A DNA stretch of 64,000 nt from MED-G116 sp038147495 (GTDB lineage Bacteria > Pseudomonadota > Alphaproteobacteria > Puniceispirillales > Puniceispirillaceae). The notes under the pieces were generated by a model, which was not told the DNA's origin, ran no database searches, and saw only the letters and a list, made by a program, of their open reading frames with translations. The stretch is from assembly GCA_038147495.1 (NCBI GenBank), contig JAYQTT010000002.1:280185-344184 (forward strand), read 5' to 3'. Below are positions 1-8,402 of the stretch, piece after piece; position 1 is the first letter of the stretch, and each line of letters starts with the position of its first letter. Both the position numbers and the translations under genes were made by a program.

Positions 1-822
1 GCCGCAACGATTTTTGCCGAGAGTAAAGTGCCTTACATCTCTGCTTATGCCATCCATCCGGACATCACGCGCGCTGGCGACTATGTGTTCCGCACGTCCT
101 TCATGGGCGAAGTTCAAGGTCGCGCCGGAGCAAAATTGATTGGCGAAATGCTTGGCAAAAAGCGGGTGACGATGGTCACGATCAATAATGATTTTGGTAA
201 ATCACTTGCCGCCGGTTTCAAAGAACAAGCCGGAAATTTCGGTATCGAAATCGTGTCTGAATATGAGTACAGCATCAAAGACCGTGAATTCGGCCCTGTC
301 ATCTCAAAGATCAAGGCAGACAAGCCGGATGCGATTTATGCATCAGGATATTTCTTCACCGCAGGCCCGATGGTCAGTCAGATCAGAGCTGCAGGTCTCG
401 ACCAGCCTGTTGTTGGTCAGGAGGGCTATGACAGCCAGAAATTCATTGAAATTGCCGGTGCTGCATCAGAGGGCGTGATGATTACCACATCACTTGATCG
501 GGACTCAAATGTGCCGGAGACAAAGGACTTCATACAGGGATTTGCTAAAAAAGCAGGCTATCCTGCGGATATGGTCGCGGCCTCTGCGCATACCGCTATT
601 TTGGTCCTGGCTGATGCATTGAAAGCGTCCGGTTCGGGTGATGCAGCTGCGTTACGTGATGCTGTTGCCAAGACCGATCTCTCGGCATCAACGGGTCGTA
701 TCTCGTTCAATGCGCTTGGCGAGGTTCAGAAAGATGTGCAGGTTCAAATCGTGAAGGATGGAAACTGGCATCATCATTCGGTGATCAGCGATGCAGTGTT
801 GCTGGCACCGCCGGCTGAATAG
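1..822 (+). CDS. Branched-chain amino-acid-type ABC transporter substrate-binding protein, 5'-partial
   Basis: The reading frame is open from base 1, so the N-terminus with its signal peptide lies outside the window; 273 codons remain. The protein is a type I periplasmic-binding fold of the LivK family. Typical stretches are the FGKSLAAGF and KADKPDAIYASGYF regions and the late VAASAHTAILVLADAL helix. It would capture an amino acid or a related small acid in the periplasm and deliver it to LivHMGF, encoded directly downstream in the same direction with a 67-base gap. The true ligand cannot be read from sequence, since LivK-like proteins also bind amides, urea or aromatic acids. Confidence 0.9.
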   Translation, partial: AATIFAESKVPYISAYAIHPDITRAGDYVFRTSFMGEVQGRAGAKLIGEMLGKKRVTMVTINNDFGKSLAAGFKEQAGNFGIEIVSEYEYSIKDREFGPVISKIKADKPDAIYASGYFFTAGPMVSQIRAAGLDQPVVGQEGYDSQKFIEIAGAASEGVMITTSLDRDSNVPETKDFIQGFAKKAGYPADMVAASAHTAILVLADALKASGSGDAAALRDAVAKTDLSASTGRISFNALGEVQKDVQVQIVKDGNWHHHSVISDAVLLAPPAE

Positions 823-889
823 CCGCGCAAACATGGGCGGCAAGCTCCCTTGAGACATCCAAGGGGGCTTGCACTCTATAGAAACCACA

Positions 890-1753
890 ATGCTCTTTGT
901 TGATTTATGTATTCAGGGCCTTATCCAAGGGGCGATCTATGCGTTGATCGCGCTTGGGTTGACTCTTGTTTATGGCCTGTTGCGCATTTTACATGTTGCC
1001 CACGCCGCGCTGTTTACGCTTGGTGGTTATATTGGTGTTGTCGTAACCAATGGCAGCGGTAGTTTTCTGCTGGCGCTGCTGACCGCGATGTTGATCGTCG
1101 GGATGATTGGCATGGCAAGCTATCGGGTCATTTACAAACCTTTGTTAAGTCGTACACCACTGATTGCGTTGATTGCATCAATTGGTGTCTTTATCGCGTC
1201 TGAAGAATTGTTCCGCATCATTTTTGGTGCCTATGGCCTGTCTTACACGACACCGCCTTTGAAAGGTCAGGTAGAATTGTTGCCGGGTATTTCGCTTAGC
1301 CACGCGCGTATTCTTGTCGTTGTGTTGGCGGTGGGATTGCTGTCTGGCGTTGGCTGGCTTGCCGTACATACCCGCATCGGCATTGCTGCAAGGGCAACGG
1401 TCGTTGATCCTGCAATGGCGGCAAGCAGTGGCGTGAATGTTGAAACAATACGTTATGCCAGCTTTTTCATCGGGTCTGCTTTTGCCGGTGCGGCGGGTGT
1501 AATGGTGTCCTTGTTGAATAATTTGGTCGAGCCGACGATGGGCGCTGTGCCGTCCTACAAAGCACTTGCGATTATCGTTCTTGGCGGTCTTGGCAGTGTT
1601 CGTGGAGCGCTGATCGCGTCATTGGCACTTGGGGTGATCGAATCCTTTGGCACAATTTATGTTGGCCATTTGCTTGACCGCGACTCAATCGCCTTTGCCT
1701 TTCTGATCATGGTCTTGATGCTTCGTCCACAAGGCCTGTTAGCGCGGGAGTAG
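890..1753 (+). CDS. livH: LivH-type ABC transporter permease
   Basis: This is an inner-membrane permease of the branched-chain amino-acid ABC family (about 287 residues, the usual size). The N-terminal GLIQGAIYALIALGLTLVYG segment and the later GGLGSVRGALI motif are family signatures, and the protein is almost wholly hydrophobic with about eight membrane segments. I prefer ATG 890 because the protein then begins as LivH proteins usually do. A TTG at 869 would add seven residues and lies too close to the AAGGGGG run at 861-867; that run is in turn rather far from 890, so the start is not certain. It pairs with LivM four bases downstream. Confidence 0.9.
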   Translation: MLFVDLCIQGLIQGAIYALIALGLTLVYGLLRILHVAHAALFTLGGYIGVVVTNGSGSFLLALLTAMLIVGMIGMASYRVIYKPLLSRTPLIALIASIGVFIASEELFRIIFGAYGLSYTTPPLKGQVELLPGISLSHARILVVVLAVGLLSGVGWLAVHTRIGIAARATVVDPAMAASSGVNVETIRYASFFIGSAFAGAAGVMVSLLNNLVEPTMGAVPSYKALAIIVLGGLGSVRGALIASLALGVIESFGTIYVGHLLDRDSIAFAFLIMVLMLRPQGLLARE

Positions 1754-1757
1754 GCTG

Positions 1758-2606
1758 ATGACATATGAAATTGTCGTTTTGACAAACATGGCAATCAGTA
1801 TCCTTTTTGCGCTGTCGCTCAATGTGATTACCGGCTTTTGTGGACAGGTCAGCTTGGGACATGCCGCCTTTTTGGGGATCGGAGCCTATACCAGCGCGAT
1901 GCTGAGCAAGGCAGGGGTGCCATTGGTCGTGACGTTCATTCCAGCGATGGGCATGGCGGCGCTGGTTGGTCTTGTGGTTGGTGTTGCATCCTTGCGGGTT
2001 CGACATGATTTTCTGGCTATCACCACGATGGGCGTGGTTTTTCTGTTTACCGGCATTGTCCGCAAACAGGATATTCTTGGTGGTGAAATTGGGATTGCCG
2101 GTATTCCGGCACCGGAATTTGGTCGGATTGGCCTGTTGATCACATCATTGTTATGTGTGCTTGCCTATCTGTGGTTTGTGACGCGGATCAGACGATCATG
2201 GGCGGGGTTCGCCTTTGACTCGATTGCCGAGGACGAGGACACGGCACGATTGCTCGGCATTCATGTGCCCCGCTTCAAGCTATTTGCCTTTTTGGTTGGT
2301 ACCGCCGGTGCGGGGTTGGCAGGCGCACTTTATGCACATCAGGTCAGATTCATTGGCCCGGACAGCTTTGGTTTTGTCGAATCAATATCGGTCTTGGCGA
2401 TGGTCATTATCGGCGGCATTGGCTCAATATGGGGGGTGATTTTAGCGGCCGCGCTATTGTCTGCCCTGCCACAGTTTTTTCAGATTATCGATGATTTCAA
2501 ATTGCTGGTGTACGGGCTTTTGCTTTTTGGCGCGATGAGGTTCGCGCCGGACGGTATTGATGGTTTGTTGAAAAGGCTGTTTCGCCGTGCGGGAGACAGT
2601 CGATGA
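1758..2606 (+). CDS. livM: LivM-type ABC transporter permease
   Basis: Second permease of the Liv transporter, 282 residues. It shows the LivM hallmark LNVITGFCGQVSLGHAAF near the N-terminus, a cytoplasmic loop of the form AEDEDTARLLGI, and the C-terminal GGIGSIWG motif. It would form the heterodimeric membrane channel with LivH. It starts four bases after livH and its stop overlaps the start of livG in an ATGA arrangement, which implies translational coupling. No extra N-terminal domain is present, so this is the short form of LivM. Confidence 0.92.
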   Translation: MTYEIVVLTNMAISILFALSLNVITGFCGQVSLGHAAFLGIGAYTSAMLSKAGVPLVVTFIPAMGMAALVGLVVGVASLRVRHDFLAITTMGVVFLFTGIVRKQDILGGEIGIAGIPAPEFGRIGLLITSLLCVLAYLWFVTRIRRSWAGFAFDSIAEDEDTARLLGIHVPRFKLFAFLVGTAGAGLAGALYAHQVRFIGPDSFGFVESISVLAMVIIGGIGSIWGVILAAALLSALPQFFQIIDDFKLLVYGLLLFGAMRFAPDGIDGLLKRLFRRAGDSR

Positions 2607-3355
2607 CGGCGGCGCGTCTTTCCATAAAAGACATATCAGTCAGATTTGGCGGCTTGATGGCGCTGGAGTCGGTTGGTCTGGAGCTTGGCGACAATCAGCT
2701 GCTTGGCTTCATCGGTCCGAATGGGGCTGGCAAAACCACTTTGATCCGGGTCATTACCGGCATTGTGCGCCCGGTTTCAGGACAGGTTATGTTGGATGGC
2801 CGGAACATCTCGACATTGAGTTCAGTCGAGCGGATACATGCGGGTGTTGCGCTTGGCCAGCAGATTGTCAAACCGCTTCGTGAAATGTCACTTCTTGATA
2901 ATGTTGCGCTTGCCTTTGGCCGGGAGAAATTGCTCTCGCCATTGCGGGCTTTGTCGGTCCGATCGCGTGACGCAGAACGTGAAGCCGCAAAGACAATCCT
3001 CTCAGACGTTGGGCTTGGCGAAGCGATGCACAAACTTCCAAACGAGGTGCCACTTGGCTATTTGAAGCGGTTGGAGGTGGCCCGCGCGCTGGCATTGCGG
3101 CCGCGGCTTTTGCTTCTTGATGAACCGCTGGCGGGCTTGAGCAAGACAGAGGCCGCCGATATGGCTGATCTTATCGCCGGATTGCCGCGGCCGGGCCTGA
3201 GTGTCATCCTCATCGAACATAACCTGCCGCAGGTCGTGCGTGTGTGCCCAACTCTTTATGTCCAATCGAATGGCCGTGGTCTTGCATTTGGACCAACCGA
3301 TGAGGTGATGGCTATGCCGGCTGTTCGCAAAGCCTATCTCGGAAGGGAGGGGTGA
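2603..3355 (+). CDS. livG: LivG-type ABC transporter ATP-binding protein
   Basis: Cytoplasmic ATPase of the Liv transporter, 250 residues. Walker A is GPNGAGKTT at about residues 38-46. Walker B is LLLLDEPLAGL, followed by the H-loop IEHN. The ABC signature is unusual: where LivG proteins normally have YG-E/Q-Q-R-R, this one reads LGYLKRLEVARAL, so the GQ/GE pair is replaced. The rest of the helix is normal, and the protein is probably still an ATPase working with LivF. It overlaps livM by four bases and livF by one. Confidence 0.9.
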   Translation: MTAARLSIKDISVRFGGLMALESVGLELGDNQLLGFIGPNGAGKTTLIRVITGIVRPVSGQVMLDGRNISTLSSVERIHAGVALGQQIVKPLREMSLLDNVALAFGREKLLSPLRALSVRSRDAEREAAKTILSDVGLGEAMHKLPNEVPLGYLKRLEVARALALRPRLLLLDEPLAGLSKTEAADMADLIAGLPRPGLSVILIEHNLPQVVRVCPTLYVQSNGRGLAFGPTDEVMAMPAVRKAYLGREG

Positions 3356-4035
3356 TGTTACAGGTAACCGATCTTGTATGCGGCTATGGTGATATCATTG
3401 CTGTCCATGGCATAAGCCTGTCACTTGCCCAAGGCCAGACGATGGCGTTGGTTGGTCCGAACGGAGCTGGCAAAACAAGCTTCTTGATGGCGCTTGCCGG
3501 CCATATCCAGCCCCAGTCGGGACAAATCACGCTCGATGGTCGCAACATCAACAACCTCGGTGCAGCACAGAGATGTGAGGAGGGGATTGGTCTTGTGCCG
3601 GAAGGGCGGCGCATTTTTCCCGATTTGTCGGTAATGGAAAATCTCATCGTTGGTGGCTATTCGCGGCCACAGCGTGATCAATCCTCAAGTCTTGACCGAG
3701 TCTTTGACATTTTCCCACGACTGCATGACCGCCAGAAGCAATTGGCCGGTTCGCTGTCGGGTGGTGAACAGCAAATGCTTGCCTTTGGCCGGGCGATGAT
3801 GTCTCGCCCACGCTTGATGCTGGTGGATGAGTTGTCACTCGGGTTGATGCCAAGCGTTGTGGATGAGTGCTATGCCGCTCTGGAAAAGCTGGTCGCGGCT
3901 GGCATTGCTGTCATTCTCGTTGACCAGAACAGTGATGCGGCGCTGGCCTTTTGTTCATCAGCGATCATTTTGGAATCCGGCCATATGAGTTGGAGCGGTA
4001 TTGCCAACGATGCGCCAGAATCATTAACGCATTAA
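3355..4035 (+). CDS. livF: LivF-type ABC transporter ATP-binding protein
   Basis: Second ATPase of the Liv transporter, 226 residues from ATG 3355. Walker A is GPNGAGKTS (about 34-42), the signature is a canonical LSGGEQQMLAFGRAM, and Walker B is LMLVDELSLGL. A GTG at 3352 would add one residue; the AGGGAGG at 3344-3350 fits either start. The last base of the livG stop is the first base of this start. It closes the five-gene operon, and no convincing hairpin terminator follows it, only a short T run near 4045. Confidence 0.92.
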   Translation: MLQVTDLVCGYGDIIAVHGISLSLAQGQTMALVGPNGAGKTSFLMALAGHIQPQSGQITLDGRNINNLGAAQRCEEGIGLVPEGRRIFPDLSVMENLIVGGYSRPQRDQSSSLDRVFDIFPRLHDRQKQLAGSLSGGEQQMLAFGRAMMSRPRLMLVDELSLGLMPSVVDECYAALEKLVAAGIAVILVDQNSDAALAFCSSAIILESGHMSWSGIANDAPESLTH

Positions 4036-4077
4036 AAAATTCTGTTTTTTTAAGAGCGCAGGTTGGGGCAATTATGT

Positions 4078-4145
4078 TTGTGGGGCATGCTTGTGGGTCG
4101 TGCTTGTGAGCCATGCAAGCGGGTTATGCAGGCGGGTCATCATGC
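4078..4145. repeat. Five degenerate 13-bp tandem repeats downstream of livF
   Basis: Between livF and the DUF2805 gene the sequence repeats with a 13-base period, each unit ending in TGC: TTGTGGGGCATGC, TTGTGGGTCGTGC, TTGTGAGCCATGC, AAGCGGGTTATGC, then a 16-base last unit. The copies are imperfect. I see no open frame using them. The origin is probably replication slippage; no function is claimed. Confidence 0.7.
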
Positions 4146-4183
4146 AGTTGAACCAGCCGATGGCGGGGCTATGTGCCCTGCGG

Positions 4184-4399
4184 TTATTTATAAGTAGGCC
4201 GGCGATCAGAGAATGTGCGCACCCGGCGCCGCCATGCCTCATAGCTTTTCCGCTTTAAATTCTTGCGCATCAGCTCTTTGACCTGCGCCTCCTTCAGCCC
4301 ATATAGCGCTTCAATCGCCGCGAAGGACGTGTGGTCGGACAAGGCCATTTCGATGACCTCGTCAATATCGATGTCAGGATCTTGCACATTCAGCCCCAT
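4184..4399 (-). CDS. DUF2805 / TIGR03643 family small protein
   Basis: A 71-residue protein matching the DUF2805 (TIGR03643) family as I know it. It has an acidic start (DPDIDIDEVIEMALSDHTSF), a central EALYGLKEAQVKELMRKNLK segment resembling a helix-turn-helix, and the ending YEAWRRRVRTF. The function of the family is unknown; the helical layout would suit nucleic-acid binding, but that is inference. The start is ATG 4399, and the gene stands alone between livF and a secreted protein gene on the same strand. Confidence 0.8.
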   Translation of the reverse strand: MGLNVQDPDIDIDEVIEMALSDHTSFAAIEALYGLKEAQVKELMRKNLKRKSYEAWRRRVRTFSDRRPTYK

Positions 4400-4444
4400 T
4401 TTCGGGAGATGTATCGACCCTCGTTTTAAGGTTGGTCATGACGA

Positions 4445-5410
4445 TTATTTGTCTCTGATACAAATCAGACGCGCCGAGGTTTTTGCCCGATCATCCAGTT
4501 TGTGACATTCGCCGGTGGCGGGCTGAAACCGCATCAACCCTTTGTCGGTGTCGTTGATCACATAAAAATCAGAGGTGGAGACCTCGATGCCAGTGACGTA
4601 TTTGCCAAGTGCCGTTGCCAATCGCAACTCTTGTTTTGAGGGCACTCTGGCGTTCTGCGCCGCGCAAATTTGATCTGCAAAACGCGCCTCGACACGATTC
4701 TTATACAAGCCTGACTTGATCTCTATTAATTCGCTGTCGGCAAATGGGTTCAGGAAGCGCGGCGGTTGTGGCAAGTAAAACAGATCAAAAATTGCCCTCG
4801 CGATGTCTTTGGTCGCATTGGACAATTTACCTGATGCGGCAAAGGCACGTTGCTCGCCTGTCTTTATGTTCCTGACGACCACATTGAGCGCGACACGACC
4901 ATCATTCAGGTAACTATAGCTTCCAATCATTGTGTATCTGAACACATCTTCAGGAAGCGTGTCTGTCCTCGTTACAACGAGACGGCGTTTTGGAATTTGT
5001 TCAAGATAATGAAGCGCCTCTAACTCGGAGAGGATTTTGGAGGATATATAGCCATCAACGCCTTGGTCAGAGTTTTTAACCATGTAGCCATAGAATTCAT
5101 CATAAAAGCTCAAAAGTTCTTTTATTGGCTTGGCCTCTGATGATGACATCGATGCGGCTATTGAATTTCCCAAATCGGCAAGTGTCGCGATTGTGCCGAA
5201 CCTGTTCAGCTCATTCGTTTCAACAAAATCCTTGATATTTGCGTTCTTGATGACCGGAAAGACGGCGTGAAGATATAGCGGTGCATCACCCTCGGGACAG
5301 AATGCTGGTGCCTGATCCTGGGCGTAGGCAGAGTTGCAGACCACCAAAACCGACATTGCGTAAATTGTGAAGGCAAGCTTGGAAAATATTCGCCGCATAA
5401 AACAAACCAT
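4445..5410 (-). CDS. Secreted protein of unknown function
   Basis: A 321-residue protein that I do not recognise. The N-terminus has two arginines, a hydrophobic core and AYAQ at about 28-31, which reads as a Sec signal peptide, so the mature protein should be periplasmic. The mature part has four cysteines, including CPEG near its start, ICAAQ in the middle and late GECHK and ICIRD pairs, which could form disulfides. An AGGAGG lies about ten bases upstream of ATG 5410. A structured, T-rich sequence just upstream probably terminates the neighbouring gene, suggesting independent expression. Confidence 0.6.
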   Translation of the reverse strand: MVCFMRRIFSKLAFTIYAMSVLVVCNSAYAQDQAPAFCPEGDAPLYLHAVFPVIKNANIKDFVETNELNRFGTIATLADLGNSIAASMSSSEAKPIKELLSFYDEFYGYMVKNSDQGVDGYISSKILSELEALHYLEQIPKRRLVVTRTDTLPEDVFRYTMIGSYSYLNDGRVALNVVVRNIKTGEQRAFAASGKLSNATKDIARAIFDLFYLPQPPRFLNPFADSELIEIKSGLYKNRVEARFADQICAAQNARVPSKQELRLATALGKYVTGIEVSTSDFYVINDTDKGLMRFQPATGECHKLDDRAKTSARLICIRDK

Positions 5411-5440
5411 TAAATTAGGCCCTCCTGATCAAACAGTGCC

Positions 5441-5520
5441 ACAAAAAGAAGCCCGCGCAAAGATTGCTAGGACTGCGGAGATGCAGAATGGGCAATTGTT
5501 GTGTGTTGGGCTTTGCGGGT
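5441..5520 (-). terminator. Long structured terminator-like element
   Basis: Read on the minus strand, CCCGCAAAG (5519-5511) can pair with CTTTGCGCGGG (5462-5452) with a two-base bulge. Inside are TTGC/GCAA and CTGC/GCAG pairings. The outer stem is followed by CTTCTTTTTG. It lies six bases after the stop of the HExxH protein gene and before the next gene, as expected for a factor-independent terminator. The loop is long for a simple terminator, so a small structured RNA is an alternative. Confidence 0.5.
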
Positions 5521-5525
5521 CGCGA

Positions 5526-6092
5526 TCACTTCAATCCACGATGGATCAGAACGCCATTTATAAAATCTTCTGACGAGGTGTCTTTTTGCATACAATTTTC
5601 GATGTTTGATACGCGGCTATCCGTGGTCAGGGATGGAAAGCCAGCTGCCTGCATCGCTTTTGTCAGCTCGAGAACAGCCTCAGCCAACAGGCCTTTGCCG
5701 TCATCTATTTCATCGCGCATGCGCAGGGCTGCGATACAGTCTGCAATGCTCTCGTTCATCATATGCTCAGGACTGTTTCGCGGCGGGTGCGGCCTGTCAA
5801 TATCACCTGTCTGGTGGTGGGCACATTCATGAAAATCGATGAATTGTTGTAGGGCTGGCGGTGAAAATTTATATCCAAATCGATACACAACCGGCACTCC
5901 GGCTTCATTTCGTCTGGCCATTCCTGCGGCCGATGTGACGCGCGTTGATTCTACTGTCTCAAATTGGACTGTCTCGCCGAGGTTGTTTGCGCAAACCGGC
6001 GGGGCAATCACGTCAAATTCTGCTTTGGCGCTTTGACCAAAAGCCGTGTGGCTGAATGATATCAGGATGATTGTCGTGAGTATGAATCGCAT
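5526..6092 (-). CDS. Putative secreted zinc metallopeptidase-like protein (HExxH)
   Basis: From ATG 6092 the protein (188 residues) begins with a clear signal peptide: MRF, a hydrophobic stretch, then AFGQS. A longer start at 6182 would bury this signal, so I reject it. The body contains HECAHHQTGD, an HExxH zinc motif, followed about 30 residues later by NESIADCIAALR, which may supply a third ligand. That pattern is seen in gluzincin-type peptidases, but I cannot assign a named family, so peptidase activity is inferred. It sits alone between the aroE-like gene and the element at 5441-5520. Confidence 0.6.
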   Translation of the reverse strand: MRFILTTIILISFSHTAFGQSAKAEFDVIAPPVCANNLGETVQFETVESTRVTSAAGMARRNEAGVPVVYRFGYKFSPPALQQFIDFHECAHHQTGDIDRPHPPRNSPEHMMNESIADCIAALRMRDEIDDGKGLLAEAVLELTKAMQAAGFPSLTTDSRVSNIENCMQKDTSSEDFINGVLIHRGLK

Positions 6093-6208
6093 TCTGTCGT
6101 TCCAGATTACGGCGATGTGAGATGACACATGACTGCTATCCGGCCAAGTCAGTGCAACAATTTTTCTATTTTTTGTCCGCATTTCACCTCACACAAAGCT
6201 TAAAAACT

Positions 6209-7084
6209 TTATCGACTAATTGAAGTATCAATGGTGCTTTTTCCCTTGTCGATGATGCTTTTTGACAACGTCTCTCGCAATGATTCCTCGTCTTTAACGC
6301 TCAGACCTGTGAAGATGAAAAACGCATCAACGCCCTGATGAAAGAATAATTCAAACCCGGAAATGAATTGAACGCCGAGCGATGTCACCAGCTGTTGGAA
6401 CGGGGTTTCAACAGGCTGATAAACCGCATCAAATGCCCAGGAGAGTTTTTTCGATATTTGTGTTTCGGGTAGTGGCAAGCCTCCATACCCATGCATCCCC
6501 GCCGGACTGCAATTGACAATTGCATCAAAGGCCAAAGTGTCAATACCTTCTGTCGCAACCGCCACTTTTGTTGGCAGTTGGTTGACTTCGTTAGCCAGCA
6601 TGACAGCCCTGTCAAAATCCTTGTCAAAAATATAAAGGGCGGTTGCGCCCAATTTGGCGAGTGCAAAACTGACCGATCTGCCAACACCGCCTGCACCAAT
6701 CAACAACACATTACCTACCGGCAGATCACCGCGCGCGGCGCGGTAACTTTTTACAAAGCCGGTATAGTCCGTGTTGAAGCCGTTCAGATTATTTGTGTCA
6801 AAACAGATTGTATTTACTGCGCCTAGTTGCTGTACCGCTGGATCGGCGATGTTCACACGCCGGAAAGCCTGTTCCTTATAGGGCAGCGTTACATTGACTC
6901 CACGCAATCCGGCCTGAACTGCAAAATGCAGCGCTCCATCAAAATCCAATCCACGTTTCGGGGGGATAATCAAGTCGTAGCTTAGATCAATGCCATATTG
7001 TGCAGCAGCCATTTTGTGCAGTAACGGCGCACTTGACGAATGAATATTATCGCCGATTAGCCCCAGCTTTACAGCCTGTGTCAT
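6209..7084 (-). CDS. aroE: Shikimate/quinate dehydrogenase family protein
   Basis: NAD(P)-dependent oxidoreductase of the AroE/YdiB family, about 291 residues. It shows NVTLPYKEQ (the NVTxPxK substrate motif with catalytic Lys), GAVNTI, NTDYTGF, the nucleotide loop GAGGVGRS, and a late FFHQGVDAF. ATG 7084 is chosen because GGAGAG lies just upstream and the MTQAVKLGLIGD start fits the family; an in-frame upstream ATG at 7147 would overlap dctM. It is the last gene after TRAP transporter genes and a Gfo/Idh/MocA gene. This suggests a catabolic quinate/shikimate-type dehydrogenase rather than the biosynthetic enzyme, but the cofactor and substrate are not certain. Confidence 0.85.
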   Translation of the reverse strand: MTQAVKLGLIGDNIHSSSAPLLHKMAAAQYGIDLSYDLIIPPKRGLDFDGALHFAVQAGLRGVNVTLPYKEQAFRRVNIADPAVQQLGAVNTICFDTNNLNGFNTDYTGFVKSYRAARGDLPVGNVLLIGAGGVGRSVSFALAKLGATALYIFDKDFDRAVMLANEVNQLPTKVAVATEGIDTLAFDAIVNCSPAGMHGYGGLPLPETQISKKLSWAFDAVYQPVETPFQQLVTSLGVQFISGFELFFHQGVDAFFIFTGLSVKDEESLRETLSKSIIDKGKSTIDTSISR

Positions 7085-7112
7085 ATTTGGCTCTCCATCA
7101 TTCTGACTGATG

Positions 7113-8402
7113 TTAATGGCCAAACGCCCGGGGCAACCACATGACAATGTCTGGGAAAAGGATCATGACCATGAGGGCACACAGCAAAACTGCAAGAAAG
7201 GCCCAGATCTCTCCAATGATTTCATTCAGTGGGATTCGGGTTACGGCACTGATAACAAAAAGCAAAATGCCATATGGCGGGGTGATCAAGCCGATCATCG
7301 CATTGACGACGATGACTACACCAAAATGCACCAGATCGATTCCGAGTTGCATACAGGTCGGAATGAATAGTGGAACAATGACCAGAATGATCACCGTTGC
7401 GTCAAGTACACAGCCCAAAAACAAAACCAGTATATTCACCAGCAACATGAATGCCAGCGGACTTATGTCAGCACTGGTGAACAAGGCTGAGATCATTTGC
7501 GGAATATTTTCCTGAATGACGACATATGTCAGAATCATTGAAGCGCCGATCACAAGCCCTACAGAAGCTGCTGAGCGCGCGGACTCAATGAATACTTCCA
7601 CCAGTGTCTTAAATTTCAGGGCGCGATACAAACCCGCCGCAACCAGTAATGCATAAAGTGCGGCTATGGCCGCTGCTTCGGTCGGTGTGGTAACGCCGGA
7701 GTAGATTCCCGTTAATAAAATGACTGGCATCAGAAGCGCCGGCGTAGCGCGGAATGTGATGCTTGGGATTTTGGCTAGCGGGACAGGGGCTTCATGTCCA
7801 AAATTGCGGCGATGGGATATCCACGTATTCATCGCCATCAATACCGCCCCCATGAATAACCCGGGAACAATGCCAGCCAGAAATAGGCTGCCAATCGAGG
7901 TATTTGATACAAGAGCATATAAAACCATCGGGATTGACGGCGGTATGATTGGTCCAATTGTTGCCGTTGCAGCAGTGATTGCCGCCGCATAGCCACGGTT
8001 GTACCCGCCACTTTTCATCATCATGTCAATGATAATGCGCCCGATGCCGGCAGCATCAGCAACTGCCGAGCCGGACATGCCCGAGAAAATGAGGCTGGCA
8101 ACAACATTTACATGCCCCAAACCGCCACGAAATCGGCCGACCAGAGCAACACAGAAGCTCAGAAGTCGGTCAGAAATGGATCCGGCATTCATAATATTTG
8201 CCGACACAATAAAAAGGGGCACTGCCAACAGCAGAAACCCGTCAAAAAGGCGCTGCACCATGGTTTCGCCGGCGATCGCCAAGTCTTGTCCGGCAACCCC
8301 CAGATAGACAAGCACACCTGATAAAATAGCGTAGGCCACCGGCATGCCAATGGCGGCACTGCCAAACAACGTCAAAATGCCAATGGTTAGTTCGATGCTC
8401 AA
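7113..8402 (-). CDS. dctM: TRAP transporter large permease (DctM)
   Basis: A 429-residue hydrophobic protein with the DctM pattern: an N-terminal GSAAIGMPVAYAI segment, GMSGSAVADAAGIG, ATIGPIIPPSIPMVLY, TPTEAAAIAALYA and GLITPPYG. It is the proton/sodium-coupled membrane channel of a tripartite ATP-independent periplasmic transporter. It overlaps dctQ by four bases (ATGA) and ends 28 bases before the aroE-like gene, so the transporter and the dehydrogenase are probably co-transcribed. Confidence 0.95.
   Translation of the reverse strand: MSIELTIGILTLFGSAAIGMPVAYAILSGVLVYLGVAGQDLAIAGETMVQRLFDGFLLLAVPLFIVSANIMNAGSISDRLLSFCVALVGRFRGGLGHVNVVASLIFSGMSGSAVADAAGIGRIIIDMMMKSGGYNRGYAAAITAATATIGPIIPPSIPMVLYALVSNTSIGSLFLAGIVPGLFMGAVLMAMNTWISHRRNFGHEAPVPLAKIPSITFRATPALLMPVILLTGIYSGVTTPTEAAAIAALYALLVAAGLYRALKFKTLVEVFIESARSAASVGLVIGASMILTYVVIQENIPQMISALFTSADISPLAFMLLVNILVLFLGCVLDATVIILVIVPLFIPTCMQLGIDLVHFGVVIVVNAMIGLITPPYGILLFVISAVTRIPLNEIIGEIWAFLAVLLCALMVMILFPDIVMWLPRAFGH

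Noticed and set aside
7085..7147. Upstream start of the AroE-like gene at 7147
   Set aside because: It would overlap dctM by 35 bases and lacks a ribosome-binding site; ATG 7084 has a good one.
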